From NCBI GenBank assembly GCA_021495925.1, contig JAKEKT010000021.1, positions 310,001-374,000 of the forward strand: DNA of 64,000 nucleotides. Direction: 5' to 3'. Both the position numbers and the translations under genes were made by a program. A model generated the notes under the pieces. The model saw nothing but the letters and a program-made list of their open reading frames with translations, had not been told where the DNA came from and ran no database searches. Below, piece after piece: positions 34,218 to 44,254 of the stretch. Source of the DNA: Diplodia intermedia (Eukaryota > Ascomycota > Dothideomycetes > Botryosphaeriales > Botryosphaeriaceae). Position 1 is the first letter of the stretch, and each line of letters starts with the position of its first letter.

Positions 34218-34571
34218 ACGATGCTGCTGCTGCGCACAGAGCACACCAGCCAATTTCCTGAAGACGGTCGGGCGCCATGTTGCTGCCCTGTCCCGCCCAG
34301 GCACCCTGGTTGCTGGTTGGGCCGCCGTTGCTCAAAGTCGGACGAGCCCGCAACCATCGTGCCCCAAGCGCAACGGCGCGCCGGTCGGAGGGGGCGGTGC
34401 CTGGCCCGTCGCTCAAGACGGGTCCGTGGAAAAATGTTTTGGGGTTCAAGGAAATCCCCGTTCGTCCCGCGCCGCAGCCCGTTCGGTGACGTAGTCGTGG
34501 ACATCATGGATGGTGATAGAGTTTAGGGAACAAAAAGACGTATGGTGAACATCTCCGGGCGCGGGCTCCGT

Positions 34572-35288
34572 TCACCTGTAGTAGCCCGAGTGGCGGTGCT
34601 CGCGCCTGTCCTGGTGCGACGGCTCGCGCACCTCGATGTTGTACTTTGCGTAGTTGCGGCGCTGCTCCGCCAGGTCCGCCTCGTACAGCGATCCACGCTT
34701 CGCGACGTTGATCACCGCTTGACGAGGCGACGCCGGCCAGTCGTACTCGTCCGAGTGCTGCGGCCGCGGGGGCAGGGGCGGGCTCTGCTCGACCTTGACG
34801 GGCTGCACGGGCTTCTGGTGGTGGTGCTTGGTCCGCAGCGGCAGGCGAGGCGCGATGTGGTAGGAGCGGTCCATGCTGACGAACTGCCTGCGGTGTCTGA
34901 CGCCGCGCTCGATGGCGCGCAGCAGGCCACGGGCCTCCTCGTAGGTGGGCTGGATCTCCACCCGGACGATCTGGCGCTCCTCGCCGTCGGTGCTGTATGC
35001 CTCGCCGTCCCTCTTCATGTACAGGAACTGCGCGACAAGCTGGGCCAACCGGTGGCCCTCGTCGCAGAGCTGGCGGCCGGAACGGTGGACGTCGTAGGGG
35101 TTGCGGCACTCGGCACACACGCGGGCGTGCATCTCGAAGTCGTAGAGTGCCCAGGACTCGGCGATGTTGGCGGGGCGGGAGATGCCAGTGACCACGTCCT
35201 TGGCGAAGCCGACGACGCGCTCCTTGCGCGGGCCGGCAGGCTTGGTGACGACGGTGGGCATTGCGGATTGGCGGTGGATGGAAGGCAT
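34572..35288 (-). CDS. Conserved fungal protein with a CxxC...CxxxH site, function unknown
   Basis: A single exon of 238 residues. The middle contains a sequence block that looks conserved: ESWALYDFEMHARVCAECRN (C58, C61) and GRQLCDEGHRLAQ (C75, H79). Together these could bind zinc. It is followed by a helical LVRVEIQ/YEEARGLLRAIE-like region and a VSMDRSYHIAPR motif. The C terminus is Pro/Arg-rich and ends in a YNIEVREPS block plus a basic tail. The pattern matches a hypothetical-protein family I associate with filamentous ascomycetes, but I know no function. No signal peptide or membrane segment. The ATG at 35288 has a strong context (CACCACCATG). The frame is open to an earlier ATG at 35351, whose 21 extra residues read like translated leader. 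Confidence 0.8.
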   Translation of the reverse strand: MPSIHRQSAMPTVVTKPAGPRKERVVGFAKDVVTGISRPANIAESWALYDFEMHARVCAECRNPYDVHRSGRQLCDEGHRLAQLVAQFLYMKRDGEAYSTDGEERQIVRVEIQPTYEEARGLLRAIERGVRHRRQFVSMDRSYHIAPRLPLRTKHHHQKPVQPVKVEQSPPLPPRPQHSDEYDWPASPRQAVINVAKRGSLYEADLAEQRRNYAKYNIEVREPSHQDRREHRHSGYYR

Positions 35289-38200
35289 GGTGGTGAGGTT
35301 GGGGGTGGGCTTCAGGCAGGGTTTAAGTAGCGCAGCCAAGGTGACTCGCATAGGAAGTGACGAAGGAGTCGATAAAGGCCCGGCCCGTGAGTAGTGTCGG
35401 ACCAGGAAGGTTGGCAGATGGGCGTGGGTGAGCTCTCAGGTCAGTGACGATGGTGTGTCTGACTCGAGGAAATGAGGAAGGGCGTTTGGGCTTTTGTAGA
35501 TGTGACTGAGGTGTGATAGAGCGGAAGCGTTGGGCGCGGTCCAAGAAATATATGTAGTAGGCGTAGGCAGTTTCTGTGTACATGGGTCTCGATGCCTGCC
35601 ATGGCCTACGTACAGACTGACAAGGGTGCCTGGGGGGCACTACTGCACGGACTTGCATCGCCCTGGCACCCTGGTCCCCCCCAGCCTCGGCGCCGATCAG
35701 GCCTGAGCCTGCCGGCCTGCTTGTTGCGCGCGCATGATGAAGCAGTGCGCCCGCCGAGCGAGCGCCACCAGCGCACGCGTTTGCCAGGCAGAGCCCGGCC
35801 CTGCTCGCGCTGCGATTGGCCCGCGCGGTGAGCAACCCGGCGACTGGCTGGCACCGCGAAGTGACGATGACTGCAACACCGCGCGGGCCCGGCACCGGAG
35901 GCCCGAGGCAGCACGCGACGGCGCGCGCACGGGCAGCAGCTGGCCCGCACCGCCATCGACGCAGCCTCTTTGGGAACGTTTGCCTCACGTTTGGCTGTGT
36001 CGGCAGAGTGGCGCGGTGGTGTTTGGGAGGGCAGCACGGCAGACGGTGTACGAGAGAGGCGCCGGACGAGGTCTAGGGCTGGGTTCGCCCGAAGCGGCAT
36101 GGGCGGGGGCTCTAGCGCGTCGCGGGGACGCTGGGTGGGCGATGAGTGGCTGCGAGGCCGTTTTTTCACAGCCAAGCTGACCGCGGGCTCAGCCTCTGCC
36201 CGTCACCCTCCAAGCCGGCTAGGGCTGCTGCGGCCGAAGCGCGTCCAGGCCTCGCGGTGCATGTTGAGACGCGAGACATTCCGCGGCCGGCTGCTGTTGG
36301 GCTGCTGTTCGCCCACCTGCGTCCAATCCTCCCGCCCGCTGGCAGGCACCGCGCTGCAGTCATTCGACAATTCAAAACGCATCGTTGACCGGCTGCGGAG
36401 ACAGCGTGTTTCTGTGCGCCCGCGGCGATGGATGCACCCCAGGGCCGGTCCGTCCACTCCACAGGGCCGTTCTGGAATTCGACTGCCTGCACCTCACCAC
36501 CTGGGCTGCAGCGTGCGTGCTGCATCAGCTTGACCGGTTGCCAGGGGTCTGCTCGATCGCTTCATCGGCGCTTGCAGCCGCGGCCGCCGACCAGCATGCC
36601 GAGCAGAGCATCACGATGGGATTCAGTGTGGATTTGTTGTTAGGTCTGCTGCACTGGCTGTGCGACCTGCGACCCGTGGCCGCGCTGAGGCCGTTGACTC
36701 AGCTCGCCAGTGTGCGCGTCCAATATCGCCATTCGCCGCGCCAAAGTTAGCTCGCAATGCACACGAAAAGCAAGTCGCGGAAAAGTCAAGCCCATCTCAC
36801 GAGCGTGCGTCTGCGGTGCCCTGATCATCGATGAAGACGCTCTGGCCGCTGCAGTGCGGGAGCCGAGCGGATCCGTCTGCACGAGCTGCGGGAGCGGCCT
36901 GCCGGTCCACGTATGTTTCGACTGCGCGACGGTACTTCTGAGAGGTCACTCTCTGCTTAGTCGTCGCTCGACTCACCGGTGGCCTAACGGAGTATTGGCA
37001 TCTGCAGCTGCCATTCGCCTGCCCTCGGCGAACCGGAAGCAGCAAGCATTTCCTCGGGCATCCCCGACGGACGAGACGAACACGTCTACGCGCTGCTTCC
37101 CCAGCCCGCACGGGCCACACACACACAGCCGTCGTGGCCGTGGCTCGCTCTGCGCCTGACTGCTGCGCCATCCCTCGGTGCAAGCTTGCGGCTCAACTGA
37201 CGTCAACCCCGCCATCTGAGCCCTAGGCCCGCCCGCCGTTTCGCTTCCAGTTCGGCGTTTCTGCCTTTGCAACACCACCGCCTCCCATCGTCAGCAGGAC
37301 TCCACCCGCCAAGGTCACGCTCGTCGGCGCTGTCGGGACACAGTGTCTTCTGACGAGCCCTCTCGCCCACGTACGCCTTGCAGTGTGTCCCCACCGTGCT
37401 GCTCGATGCGGGCGTCCAACCTCCGGCTTCGTCCTAGCGACGTCACCCTTGCTGGCGCGTCTCGCTTCATCTGGAAGCATCATCCCAACCCTCAGCCCAT
37501 CGCGCTGCGTCATCCGAAAGCGACATTTCCATCCGTCCCGGCTCCATTTCTAATGTTCGAGGATTGTCCGACTCCACTTCGCCTTCGTTCTGGAACACAC
37601 GGGTCGGCGTGGCTCCAATCAACCCGATAAGGTTGCTTCTCCACACTTCTCCACATTGCCCGCGGCGGGCTCTCTGTCTGGCCCGCGGCCCGTCGCATCC
37701 TCGATGGGCGATCGAGCCAGTGTGAAAATCTCCCGCGTCGAAACAAGCTCCCTGCAAAACACTGACGGTACCGTCGTCGCGGGTAGCCTCAGGCTGAGAA
37801 CGTGGGCAGCACGCGGTGCAACCACCGTGTTCTCGCTTCATCCCGCCGTCACAGCATCGCCTGAAGACGGTGTAACGCGCCCTGGCGAGATTGCCCGGTT
37901 TCAGAGGGCGGCATTCGTGCGACTTTGGGTTTTGTCAGCGCCGGCTGTTTGCCTGCTGTCTGAGTCCCGACGTGTCCCGCGAGCGGGCTGTCACCTATAA
38001 CAACACCCGGCCGGGGAGGTTGCAAGCAGCCACGACCGGTCAATAAGGCTCCGATATGTACCGGTCAGAAGTTTGCGGAGGCTGAGAAATCCATTTGCTG
38101 CACGAGAAGAGAAGGATTCTGAGCGTGCATGATGAGGGGTAGTTGGGCGCCAGATGCGGAAAGCCCATGTTTGATGAAGTGGCAGCCCAACCACCCCGCC

Positions 38201-41200
38201 GTCTCTGGAACGACAACACCACAATGCCTCGGGCCTCGCTGTGTCTCACCCAAGCGAAGAATGTCCTCCTGCCCGCGCGCTTGCTCTGTTGCAGGCAGCA
38301 GCTTCGGTACGGAAGCGGAGAGCGGGGTATTCCGAAAGATCTTCGTGCCTTGCCCCGGGCCTCTTCGCGCTGCAACATTGACATTGCAACAGCAACCAAG
38401 GAACCTACGTGTAACAACAGCCTTCGAGACCGTTACCACCCCGCGTCCGAAACGAGCGACAACGACTGTCGTCAGAGAAGCTTCGATGACTCCTTCCATG
38501 ACAGGGACGGCGCGCTAAACGCCACGACGCTATTGGTGGATGCACACTGTTGGGCACAAGGCTGAAGCAACCACATGGGCTGGACAACCCACATGGGCAG
38601 GCTGCAAGGTACGGGACGGTCCGCAAGGGCTGTGTCGTTCCCTGTGGTCGACTCATAGGTTCGCAGCTTTCGAAGATGACGCGCTTCTTCGTTGGTTGGT
38701 TGGTCGACTGGGACGTTGGCCGGTTATTCGCGAACACAAACCTGCAGCATCCAGGGCCGAGACTACTGGACGCGCGAGGTAACCCTCATCGGCAGCGCAG
38801 CACAGACGTGACGGCCTTCCTGAACGGAAATGTCATGGATCCCGTGACAGGTCTGGAACGCCGTCAATCACCACCAAATCCGTCGGGTTAGAGCTGAAGT
38901 TTTGCTTGGCGTGATTGGACGTTGGCCCAGCGCTCAACGGCTGGCCACCAACACAGCCCCGTGCCACCCTCTCCCATTGTTACCCCATGTTGCCGTACGG
39001 CTGAAATTCGCCATGTTCGCTGACATCATGCTCTGCCGATGCCGCAGTTTCAAGATAAGGCAACGGAGGTTTGTGGTTGGGATTTTCGCGCTGCTGTAAC
39101 CACGTGCTCAGGTTTGCGTCGATAAGCGCCCACGCCGACCACATCCAAAACCGCAAAGCTCTGATGTCATTCGTCGATTCGTGCCACCAATCCCGTGCCT
39201 CCAACGACTCTGGCCAGCGAATAGGGAGCTTTGGCCAACGTTCGAGAACGCCATTCTCGAAAATTTCGACGAGGACAGCGCAGCTTCTCGTCATAGCTGT
39301 CACGTTGTTTTCCTTTTCGTCGCTCACTTCTTTTTTCGCAGCTTTCAGGGTCTCATGCCATCCCCAACTAATGCCTCCTCTTTTGGGGACCCCACAACAG
39401 ATCAGTTCCCACCCGTCACGGCACCGTCCTGCTGTTGACATCATTACCAGCCACATTGCTGCTCATGTCGGAATTTCTGCCTCTCGACGAAGTCGCGGTG
39501 TGCACACGAGTCAGCAGTATCCACACGCAAAGCTTAGCTGGTTCTCAAGACTTTGTTGAGCGCGAAGGGCACGGCAGACGTCATGTCCATGTTTTGTTTT
39601 GATGCCGCGTGCGTCATGGCATGATTTTCTTTATCGCGGCCGGCTGGATTGTGGTGGTTGAAGATGGCCGAGCAGATCCTACGTATGGATGAACGTCAGC
39701 TTGCGTGGGATCAGCTTCTGCGCAGCCTGCGTCACCGTCACCGACTCTGCGCGCAGCCTGGAAATTTCCTGGAGGTGTGAGGTCGTTTCGCTCGCGAGTC
39801 CACGTCGTGCGTTGATGTTGTTGATTTTACCTTCGCTAATTAGCGCTCAGGGTCTCTCGTGGCTTTCGCTCAACGTCCGAGCTCGGAAGTTCTTCTCCAC
39901 AGAGCCTATGCACTTGGACGATCTTCAACGACGTCGCTTCGTTTTGCTGTGTGAAGCGAGGTCTGTTGGTCCTGAAATCAAGAGAGCTCGTTGATGATGT
40001 GCGGCGAGTAAGCCCCAAGTTGAAGACTCATCGCCGACTTTGCTCTACTCGTAGAGGTGCAAGAGCGCGAGAAGTTGTGTTGCAGAAAGCAAATAAACCA
40101 CGTCATTCTTGTTAACATTTAGGCACTGGGGATGGTAGCACGATAGACAACACTTCAAATGATGATTCAAGAATCCGTTGATTGTCAGGAATATCTTTAT
40201 GCCTTCTATGCGACTGGAATTACTCGGCCAGCCGCTGTGAGTCTTCAAAGTACCTGAGAATTTCCACTGATGAGGTCGACAACTCCTGGCTTTTCGATCA
40301 TCTTCCCAAGGCGTACTACAATGGACGTCTCTCTCCCAACTTCGCCTGGCCGGTAGACACACTCAACGTGTTGGCAGTCAACAACCAGGTAAGTCGTAGG
40401 CGTACGGTCCTCACACCTTACAGCAACGACGAAGAGTAGCAAAAGTCTTTTTTCCATCAAACACCCTGGAATTTTCGCGTCCTTCCTGCTCGACGGGAAA
40501 GTAAAAGCCCAAGCAAAAAGACGATTCTGCCACCGTTCAAGCGCGTTGCGCCAATCCGCAACGTCCACCCAGAAGTAGTAGGAACGATTCGCGACTCCTT
40601 CAAAGTGACTTGGGACGATTTTCTCCCTTTTTTCTTGAAAACGAAACGCATTGCCTCGGGGGCGGGCGGACCTTCCATCTCCCTCCTCCCCAGTCTTTCA
40701 CCGATGTGCGCTGGAGGGGGAATCGTCGGAGCTTTGCGCCAGAACGCGCGCTCCCAGTCCCACGAGTATTTTTCCCCCTACCGCTGAACAGTGTGTGTGT
40801 GCGCGGGGACACTCACTACGAAAACCAGCACTCCTCTATCGGCCATGTGGTCGGGAGGCTGTGGAACGGGAGGTGTCTGGGGAGCGCGCGCACCTCAGCC
40901 TCGTCACACTGTTCTTTTTTTTTGGGTCATCTCTCTGCCTGCCTGCGTCATGTGAGGTCGAAGGTTTTGTTTTTGAACCCGGCCATCGGAGCGGCGATGA
41001 TGGTCCGGTCTCTGGGCCAAAAGACGGGTTCGGAGTTACCCAGCCAGAGTGCAGGAAAGTACCCCCCGTCGGACTGCTCGGTGGGTGGTGCGAGATTCGT
41101 AGTTGGAGGATTTTATCCTCGTTGCGATCCGAGTGTTCGAGGGTCGAGCTTTTTTCAGACGAAGCCAAGATTTTTTCCTCTTCCGAACGCGTGCGCCGGT

Positions 41201-41391
41201 CGATTTTGCCCGTCTTTGAAGATGGGTCTCGACGCAGTCCGGAAAGGCGAGCGCTCCGAAACTGTGCATTCCTCGCGTAAAAATCAGCTCGAGAGTATAA
41301 CGGCGATACGTGGGAGGCCGTCGTCGGACCAGGGGAACTGAACCGGGAAGTCGTCGTGTACAACGGTCCAAGTCGCTCTTTCGAAGCTTTC
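35289..41391. other. 6-kb gene-poor region
   Basis: No gene could be supported. From 35.6 to 38.5 kb the sequence is GC-rich with short random frames on both strands. From 38.9 to 41.3 kb it is closer to 50% GC; frames such as 40610-41341 (plus) lack motifs. It includes the promoter of the zinc-site protein at its left edge. No repeats of note were seen. Confidence 0.45.
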
Positions 41392-42470
41392 TCACATGCG
41401 GTTCAGGGCAACTCCGCGCCCTTGTCGTTCGGCTGGGGTACCGATGGTGTCCCACCAGATACCCTTGTAGTTTGATTCCGCAGAGATGTCCCGCGAAGTG
41501 GTCGAACAGGCGGGGATTCCACCTTGCCCGCGGCTCGGACGCCGAGTCCAGTTCCATTCCGACCACACGTGGGTATATGGCAATTCAAGGGCCCTCGGTG
41601 CGACACAGCTCTGCCCCCACCTTTCCGGTCTTCCAAATGGTGGCTCGTTTCCCATGCAGGGACTGTCGAAAAGTTCTGTGGGGCATGATCTGAGCTTTTG
41701 AAGATGAGGTGTTGACTCTCCGTTCGTGTTTGTGCAAGTGCACTCCATGTTCTGGCATTCGTCGTGCCACTGCTCTCTGAGGGTGGTGGTGTTCTCGCAT
41801 GCAATCTCGCAGAAAGCCCGGGTGCAATCGTTGCGCTCGGGATTGTCGGGAGCTTTCCCTGTTGTCTGCCCGTGAAATAGTCTCCACCAGAGTCGCGATG
41901 TCCGCTTCTCCACGCGGGCTGGCAGGTGCAATGTGTCAGAGCCTGGTTGGACATATCTCCAGGACGATGGCTCCCTGGGCCGCACGAAAGATTGTGTGGG
42001 TCTCAAGGTGTGAGAGAGAGGAATAATCTGAAGTCTCTCGTGTACGGGTACTCAGTAAACGTCCACGATCGACGAATCCAGAAAAGCATTCCGAACACCT
42101 CGAACTCGACGTCGTCGCCTCCAGGCCGTACCTGGTCACGCACGCTGGGATTTCTGGCAGTGCAGATACAGTAGTAAATGGGCTCCGGTGAATCGGTGAT
42201 GTTGTGGCGGGCACTGTAGCACGCCGACGTCTCCACCATCCAATCTCGCAAACGTGTCCATTGGCACCTCGCCAGGACTTTCTCAAGCTTCTGACTTTCC
42301 GGCATTTCGAGACGCCCGCACATTGGCAGCAAAGTCCCCCCAATCAGTTTTTGAAAATGAAGCCCCGATGGATCTGTTGTGTCTAGACCGTTTGTTTCGA
42401 ACGTCTTTGCTGGTGGAATCCAGTTATTCACACAGTCCGAGTCAACGGCCAGACAAGGCTTATCTGTCAA
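41392..42470 (-). other. Possible coding segment or gene relic, cysteine-rich, unrecognised
   Basis: Two consecutive minus-strand frames look more protein-like than their surroundings. Frame 42470-42003 (155 codons) contains CLAVDSDCVNNWIPP, LLPMCGRLEMPESQKLEKVL and DWMVETSACY. Frame 42006-41392 (204 codons) contains a regularly spaced cysteine run (C-x4-C-x3-C-x14-C-x4-C-x-C). A GTACGG site near 42130 might be a donor, but I could not join the two in phase with confidence, and neither begins with a clear ATG. This could be an uncharacterised spliced gene or a decayed one. Confidence 0.25.
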
Positions 42471-42704
42471 AAGGGAGGTCCCAAAGGCCGGAATCTTAGA
42501 CTTTTGTCTGTAGGCCAGTCAAGATCATTTTGCCTCGGATCACGAGCTGGGAGGGCGGAAAGGAAGAGAGCCGTTGACTGCGTAGCACGAAAATCGGGGA
42601 TGGATTTTGGGCTATAACAAAAGACGCTGCACAAAGGTGGTGGGTTCACAGCCAGGCCGAGGGGCAACATTAGGTAGTGGTATCCCACCAACCAACCAAC
42701 CCAC
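42471..42704. other. Spacer downstream of the methyltransferase gene
   Basis: About 230 bp without a recognisable gene. It probably contains the 3'UTR of the methyltransferase gene. Confidence 0.4.
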
Positions 42705-43703
42705 CTACTTCCTCACGCAAACCAAAAACAGCCTGGGAAACCTCAACAGCACGCTCCGCCCATCCGCCAGCACGGGATACGCATCCCTCAACAGCTCCGC
42801 GTACGCGCCCTCCATCTCCCTCCTCCCCTCCTCGCTCCCGACGGCCTCCAGGAACGGCCTGAAGCCGCTCTCGCGGAACCAGTCGACGATGGCGCCGTGC
42901 CCGCCCTCCAACCGGTGCCAGTACACCGTCTCCCACACGTCAACGCCCGCGCACAGGCCCCCGGCCGACAGCTCCTCCACCAGCACCCTCGCCTCGGGAA
43001 ACGGCGCCCTGCCCATGCCAGCGACGCTTTCGCCCAGCCCGCACGCCCGCGCGGCCTCGCCCATCAGCGCGTGCGACGGCTCGCGCACGTTGTCGGGGAC
43101 CTGCATGGCGAAGACGCCGCCGGGCGCGAGGCGCGCGATCCAGCGCTTGATGCAAGGCAGCAGCTCGGCGGGCGGCAGCCAGTGCAGCGCCGCGTTGGAG
43201 AAGAAGAGGTCGATGCCGTCGCCGTCGTCGGCGGCGGCGGCGGGCTCGTACGTGCGCAGGTCGCCCTCGACGAAGCGCGCGCCCGGCAGCGCGGCGCGCG
43301 CTTTGGCGAGCATGTCGGGCGACGAGTCGACGCCGGTGATGCGTGCGCCGGTGGCGGCGGTGGTGGTGGTGTTTCCCGAGGCGGCGGCGGCATCGTCGTC
43401 GCTGATGCAGCCGTAGCGTGCGGCCAGCAGGGCGGTCGAGTTGGCCGGCCCGCAGCCGAGGTCGATGATGCGCGGCGAGGACGATGGCAGCGGCGGGATG
43501 GCGGCGAGCAGGTCGCGGGCGGGCCGGGTGCGCTCGTCGGCGAAGCGGAGGTAGTTGGCCGCGTTCCAGTCGATGGCCGAGGAGGACGATGACGACGCCA
43601 TTGCTGCTCTTGCGGGTTGGGAGGTGGTCTGCAGGATTCGGGAGGACCGGCTGGTGGTGGACGTGATGGAGGAACAAAGTCGTCGTCGGAGGAGCGATGT
43701 CAT
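42705..43703 (-). CDS. Trans-aconitate 2-methyltransferase-like protein with mitochondrial-type leader
   Basis: A single exon of 332 residues. The SAM-binding core is clear: motif I RIIDLGCGPANS (82-89), ITGVDSSPDML, ARFVEGDLRTYEP, FFSNAALHWLP and LAPGGVFAMQVPDN. Later come DVWETVYWHRLEG and IVDWFRESGFRPFL, which are characteristic of the bacterial Tam type. It is expected to methylate trans-aconitate or a related acid, removing an aconitase inhibitor. The first 35 residues (LLRRRLCSSITSTTSRSSR) are basic, Ser/Thr-rich and free of acids, as in a mitochondrial presequence. A second Met at position 35 would give a cytosolic form. A 25-residue Asp/Ala/Thr low-complexity insert (DDDAAAAS, TTTTAATG) lies between motif I and GVDSS. 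Exceptionally GC-rich codons. Confidence 0.87.
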   Translation of the reverse strand: MTSLLRRRLCSSITSTTSRSSRILQTTSQPARAAMASSSSSSAIDWNAANYLRFADERTRPARDLLAAIPPLPSSSPRIIDLGCGPANSTALLAARYGCISDDDAAAASGNTTTTAATGARITGVDSSPDMLAKARAALPGARFVEGDLRTYEPAAAADDGDGIDLFFSNAALHWLPPAELLPCIKRWIARLAPGGVFAMQVPDNVREPSHALMGEAARACGLGESVAGMGRAPFPEARVLVEELSAGGLCAGVDVWETVYWHRLEGGHGAIVDWFRESGFRPFLEAVGSEEGRREMEGAYAELLRDAYPVLADGRSVLLRFPRLFLVCVRK

Positions 43704-44254
43704 TGGTCGAGGGCTGGATTGTCTGTGAGGCTCTCGGCAGTGGGATGGCGGCGGGGTGGGAAAAGCTTGTGTGCTTTGGTGGTGCGGAACACAATGCGGG
43801 GTTGGCGCGGGGTTTAAGTACCGATAGGGCGCGAGTAAGGTACCCTTGTATTCGCATCCTTCTGCCGTAAGCTTGGTCCACACATTCCACCGCGGCTTCA
43901 GTGACTCATAGATAGGGAAACGGAGTGCTATACCGAATAGTCAGCGCAGCATGTCAATAACTCGAGCCATCAACATGGGAAAGTAAACAGCAGGTAAATG
44001 CGTGATATTCCGTTCCACTTCCAAAAGACGACAACGCAAAATAAAAAGACACAATCTTAACCTCTGATCTCAACCGTTGTAATGAATCACTGGTGTGAAT
44101 CACTCAGTTGCAGAAAAGAGAAACACGCCCCAAATCACCGAGTTTTTCCAGAGTCTCCCTTTTGGCAGAATCAAGCTCAAAAACAAAAAAGACTTTCTTT
44201 TCCCCACTCTCCATCATCTCTGTACGTCCCGAACATTTCCCATTGCAAAATCCC
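43704..44254. other. Intergenic, 3' side of the KH-domain gene
   Basis: 550 bp between the KH gene stop and the methyltransferase start, both on the minus strand. It is A/T-richer from 43.9 to 44.25 kb (3'UTR-like). No gene was seen. Confidence 0.5.

Larger units (their letters stand above)
28553..34571. other. 6-kb gene-poor region with simple repeats
   Basis: No protein family, splice-consistent gene, tRNA or rRNA was recognised on either strand. The open frames are low-complexity. The region holds a G-rich tract (29.88 kb), (GA)n and (TGCG)n runs near 30.33-30.38 kb, poly-A at 30.85 kb, CAGTG repeats at 31.8 kb and triplet arrays at 32.65, 32.78 and 34.20 kb. It could be a long regulatory or non-coding-RNA region, or heavily decayed DNA. 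Confidence 0.5.

Noticed and set aside
34520..34530. TTAGGG
   Set aside because: Single copy; no telomeric array.
40610..41341. 243-codon plus-strand frame
   Set aside because: No family resemblance and overlapped by competing frames; not supported as a gene.
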